Notes: generated from the sequence alone by a model not told the origin. A stretch of 64,000 bases of DNA from Phycisphaera sp. (GCA_020639255.1 JACKGZ010000002.1:413966-477965), one strand, 5' to 3'; counted from the stretch's first letter, positions 18,307-27,211 are shown. Translations and numbers: made by a program.

Positions 18307-18747
18307 TTAGTACTCCCGCTGACCGACGACGATGAGTGGCAGGAGCGAGCGGTCGCCGAAGGCGTCGGTTTCGAGTTCGGCGTGGACGATGCGCTCGGGC
18401 GCGGTGGTTGCGAAGAACCCGCCGCCCTTGAACGGGTCGCTGTACTGGTCCTTGAAGTCGGCGAGGCTGAGCGTGAGCGACTGCCCGATGCCGAGGCCAT
18501 CGATGTCGCGGCTGAACCACTTGTTGAGCCAGATGGTGGAGGGGCCGAAGTTGGTGGCGGTGGTATTGGTGAGCGTGATGGAGCGTCCCTGGCGGTAGAT
18601 CTGGATGTTGCTGGGAGCGAGCGTGGTGAAGCTCGACGGGTAGGGGTCTCGCTCGATAAAGGCTGCGGATCGGAGGCACCCGGGCAGTATCAGTGCCGAG
18701 AGGGTGAGGAGGGCTGGCGGCAGAAGACGTATGGGATTTCGTCGCAT
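18307..18747 (-). CDS. Lipoprotein of unknown function
   Basis: The 146-residue protein has a classic signal peptide with lipobox LPGC (Cys24). The mature part is about 120 residues with predicted beta content (IQIYRQGRSITLTNTTATNFG) and no recognised family. AGGA sits 5 bases before the ATG. It heads the operon with the BshB-like deacetylase and mgtE. Its 5' end overlaps, on the opposite strand, the longer candidate starts of the dihydrouridine synthase gene. Confidence 0.65.
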   Translation of the reverse strand: MRRNPIRLLPPALLTLSALILPGCLRSAAFIERDPYPSSFTTLAPSNIQIYRQGRSITLTNTTATNFGPSTIWLNKWFSRDIDGLGIGQSLTLSLADFKDQYSDPFKGGGFFATTAPERIVHAELETDAFGDRSLLPLIVVGQREY

Positions 18748-20023
18748 CGTTCCTATCCTCTACCCGGTGGGCTGCCAGAGCAACAACGCGACCGCTCCCG
18801 CGCCCGGAATCGCACCGGGGGGCGAGGGGCTCGACCCGAGGCGGTGTGCCGAGGACGTCGCGCGCTCGCACGGGGGGCTCGGGATCGACCCCAGGATCCC
18901 GGGGGCCGTCCCGGACTGGGACGCGCCGTTCTTCCAGGCGGGGCTGGCGGGCTACTCGGACGCGGCGATGCGGATCATTGCCCGCCGACACGGCTGCCCG
19001 GCGTGCGTGACCGAGGCGCTGCTCGACCGGACGCTGCTCGCGGGCGGGCGCGGGTTCGCCAAGGCGGACCTCGGTGAGCTGCACGACAACGTGCCGGGCG
19101 GCGATGAGGATGCGCCGCTGGTCGGGCAGATCATGGGCTCGGAGCCCGCGGAGATGGCGGCGGCGGCGCTCAAGATGCTCGAACAGGACACGCGCGGCGC
19201 GAGGGCGTACCGCGATCTGGCGTACGAGGACATCACGCAGCACAAGGTGCGCGAGAGTCTCGAAGAGCACGATGAAATCGAGCGGGTTGCGGGCAGCTTC
19301 GCCGCGATCGACGTGAACCTTGCTTGCCCGGTGAAGAAGATCGCCAAGAAGGCGCGGGGCGGGCACTGGCTCGCCGAGCCGGCGGGCGCGATCCGGATTC
19401 TGGAGGCGGTGCGAGAGGCCGTGCCGGCGCACGTGCCGGTGACGGTGAAGATGCGCCGCAGCTTCGACGACACGCCAGAGATGGTCGAGAGCTTCTGGAA
19501 GATCTTCGACGCGGCCTACGACATGGGCTGCTCTTGGGTGACGGTGCACGGGCGCACGGTCGAGCAGAAGTATGTGGGACCGAGCCGATGGGATTTGCTG
19601 AAAGAGATCCGTGAGGCTCGCCCCGAGCGCGTGATCCTGGGCTCGGGCGACATCTGGGAGGCGGGTGACATCTTCCGCATGATGGCGTACACCGGCCTCT
19701 CGGGTGTGAGCGTGGCGCGCGGGTGCATCGGGAACCCGTGGATTTTCCGCCAGGCGCGCGACCTGATGGCCGGGCGCGAGCCGAGCCTGCCCACGATCGC
19801 CGAGCAGAGGAAAGTGCTCGAAGATCACTTCGCGCTCGCGATGAGTGTGAACCGCTCAATGGTCCGCAGCCCCGAATCGCACACGGGCAAGACGATGCGC
19901 AAGTTCGGCATCCGCTTCGCCCAGCACCACCCGCGGAGCGAGGAGGTCCGCCTGCGCATGATCGCGGTCAGCACGCTCGCCGACTGGCGGGCGGTGCTGG
20001 ATGACTTGTACACAGAGGAGTAA
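18731..20023 (+). CDS. tRNA-dihydrouridine synthase (DusB-like)
   Basis: The FMN-dependent enzyme reduces uridines in tRNA D-loops. The core starts at DWDAPFFQAGLAGYSDAAMR, in place of the usual PMAGVTD-type opening. It holds the catalytic Cys in NLACPVKKI, the substrate/FMN segment VTVKMRRSFD, VTVHGRTVEQKY, and the phosphate-binding VSVARGCIGNPW. About 60 residues of low similarity precede the core. The start is unclear: ATG 18731 overlaps the divergent lipoprotein gene by 17 bases, GTG 18767 avoids it, and neither has a good ribosome site. A DUF1572 gene follows 3 bases after the stop. Confidence 0.85.
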   Translation: MGFRRIVPILYPVGCQSNNATAPAPGIAPGGEGLDPRRCAEDVARSHGGLGIDPRIPGAVPDWDAPFFQAGLAGYSDAAMRIIARRHGCPACVTEALLDRTLLAGGRGFAKADLGELHDNVPGGDEDAPLVGQIMGSEPAEMAAAALKMLEQDTRGARAYRDLAYEDITQHKVRESLEEHDEIERVAGSFAAIDVNLACPVKKIAKKARGGHWLAEPAGAIRILEAVREAVPAHVPVTVKMRRSFDDTPEMVESFWKIFDAAYDMGCSWVTVHGRTVEQKYVGPSRWDLLKEIREARPERVILGSGDIWEAGDIFRMMAYTGLSGVSVARGCIGNPWIFRQARDLMAGREPSLPTIAEQRKVLEDHFALAMSVNRSMVRSPESHTGKTMRKFGIRFAQHHPRSEEVRLRMIAVSTLADWRAVLDDLYTEE

Positions 20024-20026
20024 GGC

Positions 20027-20599
20027 ATGGACACACCGAGCCACGACAACCAAATCATCCAAGGCTGGCTGACGGCCTTTGCGAGCTCGAAGAAATGGGC
20101 CGACGGCTCGATCGAACAGATGTCGGACGAGCAGCTCTTCACGCGGGTCGCGCCGGGGTTCAACTCGGTCGCTGCGATCATGAAGCACATCGCGGGCAAC
20201 GTGAAGAGCCGGTGGACCGACTGGCGTACAACCGACGGCGAGAAGCCCTGGCGCAACCGCGAGACCGAGTTCGACGTCGAGGGGCTCAGTCGAGACGACG
20301 TGCAGAAGCTTTGGGACAACGCTTGGGTGACGATCTACCGCGAGCTGATGTCGATGACCGAGGAAGACCTCGGTCGGACGATCACGATCCGGGGCGAGGA
20401 CCACACGGTGCCCGAGGCGGTCAGTCGACAGCTCCTGCACATGGGCTACCACACGGGGCAGATCGTGTGGCTCGGGCGGATGCTGGTGGGTGACGGTTGG
20501 AAGTGGCTGACCGTCAAACCGGGCGGGAGCGACGACTTCAACAGGCTCATGCACGACCGGTTCGGGCCGGGCCTTGGGCCGGGCATGGGCCAGGCCTGA
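20027..20599 (+). CDS. DinB-superfamily protein (DUF1572-like)
   Basis: The 190-residue all-helical protein has metal-ligand-type histidines at KHIAGN and in LHMGYHTGQIVWLGRML, the pattern of DUF1572/YisT within the DinB four-helix superfamily. Members bind a divalent metal; several are thiol-dependent transferases, and most are uncharacterised. GAGGAG precedes the ATG by 7 bases. It follows the dihydrouridine synthase gene with a 3-base gap and is probably co-transcribed. It is one of three DinB-superfamily genes within 4.3 kb. Confidence 0.8.
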   Translation: MDTPSHDNQIIQGWLTAFASSKKWADGSIEQMSDEQLFTRVAPGFNSVAAIMKHIAGNVKSRWTDWRTTDGEKPWRNRETEFDVEGLSRDDVQKLWDNAWVTIYRELMSMTEEDLGRTITIRGEDHTVPEAVSRQLLHMGYHTGQIVWLGRMLVGDGWKWLTVKPGGSDDFNRLMHDRFGPGLGPGMGQA

Positions 20600-20646
20600 T
20601 CGCCGTGACCTGACGCGCCGGGCGGGTTGGTCGGTACGATCGGGGC

Positions 20647-22236
20647 ATGAAACAGACATTTCTTTGGCTTGTGATGTGCGGTGCGTTCGGTGCCCAGGCG
20701 CAGCGTTCGCTTGAGTTCCGCGCGACGGTGGACCCTGCTGTGCAGCCGCTGGCGGCCAGCGGCCGGCTCGTGGTGTACCTGATCGATCAGGACTCTGAGC
20801 TTGGTCGGATGCAGCCGGCCGATGGACCTTTCTTTTCGGATCCGCAGCCGATGTTCTCGGTTGAGGTGCGGGGCGTGCCGGCGGGTGAGTCGATGGTCGT
20901 CGGTGACGACGCGGTCTTCTTTCCGGTCATGCCGAGCGAGCTCAAACCCGGGCGGTATCGCGCTCAGGCTGTTCTGGACATGCATCGCGCCAACAGCGAC
21001 TGGCACCGCGAGGAAGGGAATCTGTACTCGCAGCCGGTGACGTTCGACGTCACCGAGCGTGAGCAGGATCAGATCGTGCACTTGCGACTGGATCAGCGCG
21101 TCGGTTCGTACGAGGCGCGCGAGGAGCCGGGCATCCATCAGATCGCCGTGGTCTCTCGCGCGATGCAGGAGTTTGATCCCGATCGGTCGATGCTGCGGGC
21201 GGCCGTGATCGATCCGATCGACATGGAAGAAGGTCGTCGATACCCGGTGGTGTACGAGGTGCCGGGGTTCGGTGGCGACCACAACCGAGCCGAGTGGATG
21301 GCGGCGCGGATGCGGTTTGCCGAGCCGGATTCAGATCTTGGTCGGCTCGCGCGCAATGCGTTCTGGGTCGTGCTCGATCCGGAAGGGCCCAACGGGCACC
21401 ATCTCTTTGCCGACTCGGCGAACAACGGCCCTATGGGCGAGGCGCTCACAGAGGCTGTCATCCCCGCGATCGACGCCGCGTTTGCGACGATCCCGAAGGC
21501 GAGCGCGCGATTGCTGCGCGGTCATTCGTCGGGCGGGTGGTCGACGATCTGGCTCGGGATGAACTACCCGGACACCTTCGGCGGCATCTGGTCGAGCTCG
21601 CCCGACCCGGTCGACTTCAGCTCGTTCCAGGCGGTCGATATCTACGCCGACGCCAACATGTATCGGCGTGAGGACAAGGCTCAGGAAATGGGGAGCGACG
21701 TCGTGTGGATCCCCAGCTACAAGGACGAGCACGGCAACGTCGGCATGACCATTCGCGAGGAGAACCGAATGGAAGAAGTGCTCGGGCCGGGCAACACGAG
21801 CGCACAGCAGTGGGACTCCTGGCTCGCGGTCTTCGGGCCGAAACGCGACGACGGCACGCCCGCCGATCTGTACGACCCGAAGACCGGCACGATCGATCGG
21901 AGTGTTGCGAAGCAGTATGAGAAGTACGACATCGTGCGCCAACTCAAGGGCAACCGCGCCAAGTTCGGGCTGATCCTCAAGGACCGGCTGCGGCTGATCG
22001 TGGGCGACATGGACAATTACGACCTCGACGAGGCGGTGAAGAAGCTGATGGTCGAGCTGGACGCGCTGTCGTTCGCGGGCGATGGGGCGCCGTCGGGCTA
22101 CATCGCGATCGTGCCGGGCAAGGACCACTCGAACATCTTCGATACACCCGAGATGGAGGCGATTCCGTGGCAGATGCTGCAGGAGCTCGAGCGCAAGGGG
22201 CATATCCCGAGGCAGGCGAAGAAGGAGGGCGAGTGA
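20647..22236 (+). CDS. Exported esterase-fold protein (alpha/beta hydrolase)
   Basis: The 529-residue protein has a signal peptide (MKQTFLWLVMCGAFGAQA), then a beta-rich N-terminal region. The esterase D-like alpha/beta hydrolase domain has the nucleophile motif GHSSGGWS near residue 295. RYPVVYEVPGFGG matches the start of the hydrolase sheet, and the region around PGKDHSNIF could supply the catalytic His. Such enzymes cleave carboxylic esters or remove acyl groups from carbohydrates outside the cytoplasm; the substrate is not evident. The stop overlaps the start of the next DinB gene by one base. Confidence 0.8.
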   Translation: MKQTFLWLVMCGAFGAQAQRSLEFRATVDPAVQPLAASGRLVVYLIDQDSELGRMQPADGPFFSDPQPMFSVEVRGVPAGESMVVGDDAVFFPVMPSELKPGRYRAQAVLDMHRANSDWHREEGNLYSQPVTFDVTEREQDQIVHLRLDQRVGSYEAREEPGIHQIAVVSRAMQEFDPDRSMLRAAVIDPIDMEEGRRYPVVYEVPGFGGDHNRAEWMAARMRFAEPDSDLGRLARNAFWVVLDPEGPNGHHLFADSANNGPMGEALTEAVIPAIDAAFATIPKASARLLRGHSSGGWSTIWLGMNYPDTFGGIWSSSPDPVDFSSFQAVDIYADANMYRREDKAQEMGSDVVWIPSYKDEHGNVGMTIREENRMEEVLGPGNTSAQQWDSWLAVFGPKRDDGTPADLYDPKTGTIDRSVAKQYEKYDIVRQLKGNRAKFGLILKDRLRLIVGDMDNYDLDEAVKKLMVELDALSFAGDGAPSGYIAIVPGKDHSNIFDTPEMEAIPWQMLQELERKGHIPRQAKKEGE

Positions 22237-22769
22237 TGTCTGGATGTGAACGTGCAGCCGCTCTTGCGGACGCGATGCGGGCGACGAAGCCATTTGTGAC
22301 GCGGTTCCTTGCGGGATTCGACGACTCGAACCGCACGAAGCAGATGCCGACGCTGCCGAACCACGCGGTGTGGTGCATGGGGCACCTGGCGCTGACGATG
22401 AACCGCTTCGCCATGCGTTTCGACGGGAAGCCGCTGCCGGAATCGGATTACGTCACGGGCGACGGCGGCGCGGGCAACGCGAACCAGTTCGACACCGAGT
22501 CTGTGTGCGTCGGATCGAAGCCGGTCGATGATCCGTCGAAGTACCCGACGCTCGAGCGCGGGAGGCGTGTGTTCGAGGACGCGATCGACCGGATCGGTGA
22601 TGCGCTCGAATCGATGAGCGAGGCGCAGTTGGGCGAGGAGCAGCCGTGGGGCAAGGGGCAGTTCAAGGTCTCCGACCTGGCGGCCCGGATCATGTTCCAC
22701 AACGGCATGCACGCGGGGCAGCTGGCGGATCTGCGCCGGGCGATGGGGCTGCCGGGCGTGATCGGCTAA
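22236..22769 (+). CDS. DinB-family protein
   Basis: The 177-residue helical protein has GHLALTMNRFAMRF and MFHNGMHAGQLADLRRAMGLPG, the second and third histidine-bearing helices of the DinB fold. The ATG at 22236 overlaps the TGA of the esterase gene and follows GGAGGGCGAG, a good ribosome site; the longer upstream frame is out-competed by the esterase gene. Translational coupling with the esterase is likely. The biochemical role is unknown, and metal binding by the histidines is inferred from the superfamily. Confidence 0.8.
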   Translation: MSGCERAAALADAMRATKPFVTRFLAGFDDSNRTKQMPTLPNHAVWCMGHLALTMNRFAMRFDGKPLPESDYVTGDGGAGNANQFDTESVCVGSKPVDDPSKYPTLERGRRVFEDAIDRIGDALESMSEAQLGEEQPWGKGQFKVSDLAARIMFHNGMHAGQLADLRRAMGLPGVIG

Positions 22770-22774
22770 CGCCG

Positions 22775-22844
22775 AGAGAGCCAGATGGCAGATGGCCAGA
22801 TAGCCAAATGAACAAGCTTTCTCTGGCTCTCTGCTTATCTGGCC
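22775..22844 (+). repeat. Interleaved inverted repeats after the DinB gene
   Basis: AGAGAGCCAGA (22775-22785) matches TCTGGCTCTCT (22822-22832), and GGCCAGATA (22794-22802) matches TATCTGGCC (22836-22844). The pairs interleave as a-b-a'-b', so both stems cannot form as a simple nested hairpin. Short direct repeats of AGATGGC also occur. A terminator or repeat element is possible. Confidence 0.45.
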
Positions 22845-22965
22845 ATTTCGCATTCACGCGGTCCGAGAACGATCGAACTCGATCGAGCCGGGCGATTGTG
22901 GGGTGCGAAATGATGGGGATGGTGTATGTCTTTGCATGGCGGCCTAGCCGCACGGAGACATCGCC

Positions 22966-23760
22966 ATGGACGTGCGCCGACTGATTGCCCTCTCGCTTGT
23001 GTGTGCCGCTGCGCCGGCTTTGGCTCAGGACGTGATCGGCGGGCAGTCGCCCCAGTCGCCCGCGCAGTCGGCGATCTCAGCGGAAGAGCCGGGCGGGGCG
23101 TACATCTACGACGACCAGAAGCTGGGCGAGAACCTGACGCTGCCGCGCACGGGTGTGGTGGAGCGCATCCGGTTCTGGGGCGGCTCCGAGACGAGCGAGC
23201 AGAACGACCTGAACACAATGGGTTTCCGGCTGCAGATATTCGAGCAGAACGGGCAGACGCTCACGCTCCTGCACGACCGCCGATTCGGCCGCGGGTTTGC
23301 GTTGCCGACCGAGACGGGCGGGACGTTCGGCGCCGACGGTGCGCGGCTGTTCTCGTATGAGCTCGATCTCTCGCATGATCCGATCGAGCTCGCGGGAGGT
23401 CAGGTGTATGTTGTCTCGGTGTCGGCGTTGCATTTCGTGCCGCCGAGGGATGGGCGTGAGTCCTGGAGCTGGGCGAGCGCGACCGGCGACGGCGTGGTGT
23501 TCGTCGATCTCTTCGACGGGATCGGACTGGACGAGGGCGATGCTGGCGTGACAGGTCTGGCGATCGAGCTGATCGGCGAGATGGAGCCGGCTGCGTGTCT
23601 TGCGGATGTCAACGGCGACGGCGTGCTCAGCCCGGCGGACTTCTCGGCGTGGGTTTCGGCGTTCAATGCTCGCGACATGCGGGCCGACCAGAACGGCGAC
23701 GGCTTGCTCACGCCCGCCGACTTCTCGGCGTGGGTCGCCAACTACAACGCTGGGTGCTGA
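22966..23760 (+). CDS. Exported protein with GC-type dockerin-like domain
   Basis: The 264-residue protein has a signal peptide (MDVRRLIALSLVCAAAPALA), a beta-rich central region of about 185 residues, and two EF-hand-like repeats. These are ADVNGDGVLSPADFSAW and ADQNGDGLLTPADFSAW, ending in NAGC. This terminal double repeat is the GC-type dockerin typical of Phycisphaerales secreted proteins; it binds calcium through Asp/Asn side chains and is thought to anchor or dock the protein at the cell surface. The central domain is not recognised. It is the strongest taxonomic signal in the window. Confidence 0.85.
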   Translation: MDVRRLIALSLVCAAAPALAQDVIGGQSPQSPAQSAISAEEPGGAYIYDDQKLGENLTLPRTGVVERIRFWGGSETSEQNDLNTMGFRLQIFEQNGQTLTLLHDRRFGRGFALPTETGGTFGADGARLFSYELDLSHDPIELAGGQVYVVSVSALHFVPPRDGRESWSWASATGDGVVFVDLFDGIGLDEGDAGVTGLAIELIGEMEPAACLADVNGDGVLSPADFSAWVSAFNARDMRADQNGDGLLTPADFSAWVANYNAGC

Positions 23761-23815
23761 TCCGAGTGCTTTGAACGAGTTGGTATGCTGATCGTGCCGA
23801 ACGAGGAGGCACGAC

Positions 23816-24307
23816 ATGGCGCAGTCCGACCCGACCGAGATCCTCTTGATCCATCACCGCTGGGCGAACGACCGTCTGCTCGAGGCGTGCGTGAAGCTGG
23901 CTGACGAACAGCTCGACCGCGCGTTCGAGATGGGCCGGGGCACGCTCCGCAAGACGCTGACGCACGTGGCGGGCGCAATCGGGAGGTGGGGCGACCTCCT
24001 GGCGGATCGCGAGCTGCGCCCGATGCTGGACGATCAGGTCTTGAGCATCGACGAGCTCTGCGCGTTCTACGACGAGGTGACGACGGACTTCGAGCTTTCG
24101 GTCCGTCGGCACAGGCCGGAGGAGATTGTCTCGCGTGAGCTGCACGGGAAGTCCTACGGCTTTACACGCGGGGGCGTGCTCACGCACGTCATGACGCACG
24201 GGGTGCACCACCGGGCGCAGTGCCTGAACATGCTGCGGAAGCTCGGTGTGCAGCAGCTGCCGCCGGTTAGCGTCGTGGAGTGGATGATGATGGCGGACCC
24301 GGTGTAG
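23816..24307 (+). CDS. DinB-family protein
   Basis: The 163-residue protein shows the DinB helices with HHRWANDRLLEAC, THVAGAIGRWGDLLADR and LTHVMTHGVHHRAQCLNMLRKLG, which place three metal-ligand histidines. GAGGAGG lies before the ATG. It is separate from the other two DinB genes at 20027 and 22236 and is not closely similar to either by eye. The likely role is metal-dependent thiol transferase or stress-related, but no substrate can be named. It converges on the DUF5694 gene. Confidence 0.82.
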   Translation: MAQSDPTEILLIHHRWANDRLLEACVKLADEQLDRAFEMGRGTLRKTLTHVAGAIGRWGDLLADRELRPMLDDQVLSIDELCAFYDEVTTDFELSVRRHRPEEIVSRELHGKSYGFTRGGVLTHVMTHGVHHRAQCLNMLRKLGVQQLPPVSVVEWMMMADPV

Positions 24308-24309
24308 CG

Positions 24310-25254
24310 TTATTCGGTTTCGCCGCCGGACTCTCCGGTCTCCGCGGCTTCGTCCCCGAGCACGTCGATCAGGTCGACGAGCTCGACCTCGGGCGTGCAC
24401 TGGGCCATGAAGCTCAGCAGCGGGACGTGCCCGGCGCCAATGAGCACGACGACGTTGTCGCCCGGCTCCGAGGCGTTGAGGATGTTCTGGAAGATGCGCA
24501 GGTTACGGTTATGCCAGGCGCTGACGAAGCCGTCGACTCCGGGATAGCTCTCCCCGTCGCCGACCTGGAACGCGCCGGTCAGGTACATGCCGTTCGAGGT
24601 CTCTCGGTATGTCTCCGAGTTGATCGCGAGCAGCGTGTCGGTCAGGTGCCACGCGTCGATCAGACGGTCGCGCTCCTGTATGACCGGGAAGAAGGCGATC
24701 TGCAGCGGGTTGCGGAGCTTGCCGGCCTGATCGTTCTCCTTCGCCCATGTCTCCGGGTTCTCGACCGGCTCGTGCCACCGGGCCTCGGCGTCGACCGGCG
24801 AGACACCTTCGAGATGCTCGCGCTCGGCGAGCCTGAAACCGATCTGGTGGATCTCGTTCGGTCCGAGGTCGAGCTTGCCGTCGGTGTACGCGTTGAACTG
24901 ATTGTCGAGCGAGGACTTGTTGCCGAAGCGCCGCTCGACGCAGACGACATCCGCGTCGAAGTTGTCGAGGCGATCGATGATTTCAGCGATTTCCTTCTGC
25001 CGACGCTCACTGAGCGCGTCGAAGTGGTGCGTCGGCTTGTATTCGTCGAGCCCCTGGTCGTCGAAGTGGAAGGTGCCGACGAAGAGCACGCGGCGTGGCT
25101 TCACGCCGGCGCGTTCGGTGACGCTGTGCAGGGTTGCCTGTATCGCGTTGTCGACGGCTTCCCGCGTCCTTGCCGGTGGTTCGGCGGTCTGGGTTTGAGC
25201 CGTCGCCGCGCCGGCGGAGAGGATGAACGTCAGCGGAATCCATGTGCGTTTCAA
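24310..25254 (-). CDS. Exported DUF5694 protein (TraB/GumN-like fold)
   Basis: The 314-residue protein begins at a TTG (25254) preceded by GGGG 6 bases upstream, giving the signal peptide MKRTWIPLTFILSAGAATAQ. An upstream extension to 25545 is Gln-rich and unconvincing. VLFVGTFHFDDQGLDEYK, VVCVERRF, NEIHQIGFRLAER and VVVLIGAGHVPLL match the DUF5694 family, distantly related to TraB/GumN proteins with conserved GxxH and GxGH motifs that may form a metal site. The function is unknown; it is likely extracytoplasmic. Confidence 0.75.
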   Translation of the reverse strand: MKRTWIPLTFILSAGAATAQTQTAEPPARTREAVDNAIQATLHSVTERAGVKPRRVLFVGTFHFDDQGLDEYKPTHHFDALSERRQKEIAEIIDRLDNFDADVVCVERRFGNKSSLDNQFNAYTDGKLDLGPNEIHQIGFRLAEREHLEGVSPVDAEARWHEPVENPETWAKENDQAGKLRNPLQIAFFPVIQERDRLIDAWHLTDTLLAINSETYRETSNGMYLTGAFQVGDGESYPGVDGFVSAWHNRNLRIFQNILNASEPGDNVVVLIGAGHVPLLSFMAQCTPEVELVDLIDVLGDEAAETGESGGETE

Positions 25255-25583
25255 GTGAAACCCCTGTGTATTGGTCTGGAGTGACTCTGTGTGGTCCTGA
25301 CGTGTGGTCAGGGTTGTGTGCTGCTGCTGCTGCTGCTGAGGGATTCGGAAGACGTGGGGCTGGATTTCGTGTTGGCGATACGGCACACGGAGAATGAGGC
25401 CTATTTTCGCGCTGATTGATGCGTGGCTCCATGATCGAGCGTGATGCTCCGCCTGTCGGGCGGGTTGCTCGGCGCAGCTTTGCACTCGATCGGACGGATC
25501 CGATCGTTTCGATCGCGGGGACCACGGGTACAATCCCCCGACCACCCTGCCATGGTCCCCGAGTTCTTGTGCGCAGCGTGTGG

Positions 25584-25612
25584 TAGACAGATCGAGGCTT
25601 ATTGTCTAGAAT
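25584..25612 (+). promoter_or_regulatory. Predicted sigma-70 promoter of katA
   Basis: TAGACA (25584-25589) and TAGAAT (25607-25612) are separated by exactly 17 bases, each one base off consensus. A transcript from about 25619 would have a leader of about 60 bases and an AGGAG ribosome site before the ATG at 25679. Confidence 0.6.
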
Positions 25613-25620
25613 AATTCTAA
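25606..25620 (+). promoter_or_regulatory. PerR/Fur-family operator overlapping the katA -10 box
   Basis: CTAGAAT-A-ATTCTAA is a 7-1-7 palindrome matching the PerR box TTATAAT-N-ATTATAA at 11 of 14 positions; the inner 13 bases are a perfect palindrome. It covers the -10 element, the classic position for repression. This suggests peroxide or iron control of catalase; no perR/fur gene is in the window. Confidence 0.6.
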
Positions 25621-25678
25621 TCTAGGGCTGTTCTCGGTCCTACCAGTTCACACACAACCCTGACCAGGAGCCGACGCC

Positions 25679-27181
25679 ATGTCTGACCGCCCGACCCTGA
25701 CGACCGCCGAGGGGTGTCCGATCGTTGACAACCAGAACTCGCTGACCGCGGGGCCCCGCGGCCCGCTGCTGATGCAGGACGTGCAGCTCCTGGAGCAGAT
25801 GCAGCACTTCAACCGCGAGCGCATCCCCGAGCGCGTGGTGCACGCCAAGGGCTCGGGCGCGTACGGCACGTTCAAGGTGACCAATGACATCACCAGGTAC
25901 TCCAAGGCGAGCGTGTTCAGCACCGTGGGCAAGGAGACGGAGGTCTTCCTGCGGTTCTCGACGGTCGCGGGCGAGAAGGGCGCCGCCGACGCGGAACGCG
26001 ACGTGCGAGGGTTCGCGTTGAAGTTCTACACGGACGAGGGCAACTGGGATCTGGTCGGCAACAACACGCCGGTGTTCTTTATCCGCGATCCGCTCAAGTT
26101 CGCCAACTTCATCCACACGCAGAAACGCGAGCCCAAGAGCAACCTGCGCAACAACGACATGCAGTGGGACTTCTGGAGCCAGTGCCCCGAGAGCCTGCAT
26201 CAGGTGACGATCCTGTTCTCCGACCGCGGCATCCCCGCCAGCTATCGCACGATGCACGGCTACGGCTCACACACGTACAGCATGATCAACGCACAGGACG
26301 AGCGCGTCTGGGTGAAGTTCCACTTCAAGAACCAGGCCGGATTCCAGACGATGACCGACGAGGAGGGCGCGGCGACGATCGCCGGCGACCGCGAGAGCCA
26401 CCAACGCGACCTGTACAGCGCGATCGAGAAGGGCGATTTCCCGCGGTGGAACGTGCGGATTCAGGTGATGACGCAGCAGGAAGCCGTGGAGTGGGAGCAG
26501 AAGACGGGCTGGAACCCGTTCGACCTGACCAAGGTCTGGCCTCACGGCGACTTCCCGCTTATCGATGTCGGTGTGCTCGAGCTGAACCGGAACCCGGAGA
26601 ACTACCACGCCGAGGTCGAGCAGGCGGCGTTCAAGCCGAGCGCCCTGGTGCCCGGCATCGGGCCGAGCCCGGACAAGATGCTCCAGGCGCGCCTGATGAG
26701 CTACGCGGACACGCACCTGCACCGTCTGGGTGTGAACCATCACCAGATCCCGGTGAACAAGCCGCGCTGCCCGGTGATGCACTACATGCGTGACGGACAG
26801 GGCGCGACCGCCGAGACCTACGGCAGCATGCCGAACTACTTCCCCAACACCCGCGCCGGCACGCCGCAGGAATCCCCGAGCCACCGCGACCCGGCATGGG
26901 ACATCGGCGAGGCGATCGTGGACCGCTTCGACTCGCGCAAGGACCACGACGACTTCACGCAGGCGGGCAACCTGTACCGCATGTTCGACGAAGGTCAGCG
27001 GGATCGCCTGACGACCCGGATCGCGGGCGTCTTGGGCGATGCGCGGAAGGAAGTTCAGATGCTCCAGCTCTGCCACTTCTTCCGCGCCGACATGGACTAC
27101 GGCAAGCGGGTCGCAGACAAGCTGGGGATCGATGTGTCGTCCATGATGCCCCAGGGTGCGGGCGCGCCGGCGCACGCGTAA
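25679..27181 (+). CDS. katA: Heme catalase (small-subunit, KatA-like)
   Basis: The 500-residue enzyme dismutates hydrogen peroxide to water and oxygen. Catalytic His55 lies in RVVHAKGSGAYG, the distal Asn in GNNTPVFFIRD near residue 128, and the heme-ligand Tyr342 in RLMSYADTHLHRLG. Length and lack of a C-terminal flavodoxin-like domain place it among the small-subunit monofunctional catalases, probably NADPH-binding. There is no signal peptide, so it is cytoplasmic. It stands alone under a good promoter with a PerR/Fur-like operator and ends before a strong terminator. Confidence 0.97.
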   Translation: MSDRPTLTTAEGCPIVDNQNSLTAGPRGPLLMQDVQLLEQMQHFNRERIPERVVHAKGSGAYGTFKVTNDITRYSKASVFSTVGKETEVFLRFSTVAGEKGAADAERDVRGFALKFYTDEGNWDLVGNNTPVFFIRDPLKFANFIHTQKREPKSNLRNNDMQWDFWSQCPESLHQVTILFSDRGIPASYRTMHGYGSHTYSMINAQDERVWVKFHFKNQAGFQTMTDEEGAATIAGDRESHQRDLYSAIEKGDFPRWNVRIQVMTQQEAVEWEQKTGWNPFDLTKVWPHGDFPLIDVGVLELNRNPENYHAEVEQAAFKPSALVPGIGPSPDKMLQARLMSYADTHLHRLGVNHHQIPVNKPRCPVMHYMRDGQGATAETYGSMPNYFPNTRAGTPQESPSHRDPAWDIGEAIVDRFDSRKDHDDFTQAGNLYRMFDEGQRDRLTTRIAGVLGDARKEVQMLQLCHFFRADMDYGKRVADKLGIDVSSMMPQGAGAPAHA

Positions 27182-27211
27182 ACGTCTGGGTTGTCATCTC
27201 ACGTCTTTGGT

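Larger units (their letters stand above)
25255..25678. other. Intergenic region with a CTG repeat and the katA promoter
   Basis: This divergent gap between the DUF5694 and catalase genes holds six tandem CTG triplets (25321-25338), a CCTGAC/GTCAGG mini-hairpin around 25298-25313, and the catalase promoter and operator near 25584-25620. No additional gene was seen. Confidence 0.6.

Noticed and set aside
25321..25338. CTG triplet repeat as a Gln-rich coding tract
   Set aside because: Reading it as part of the DUF5694 gene would give an unusual Gln-rich N-terminal extension; the TTG at 25254 with a ribosome site and signal peptide explains the gene better.
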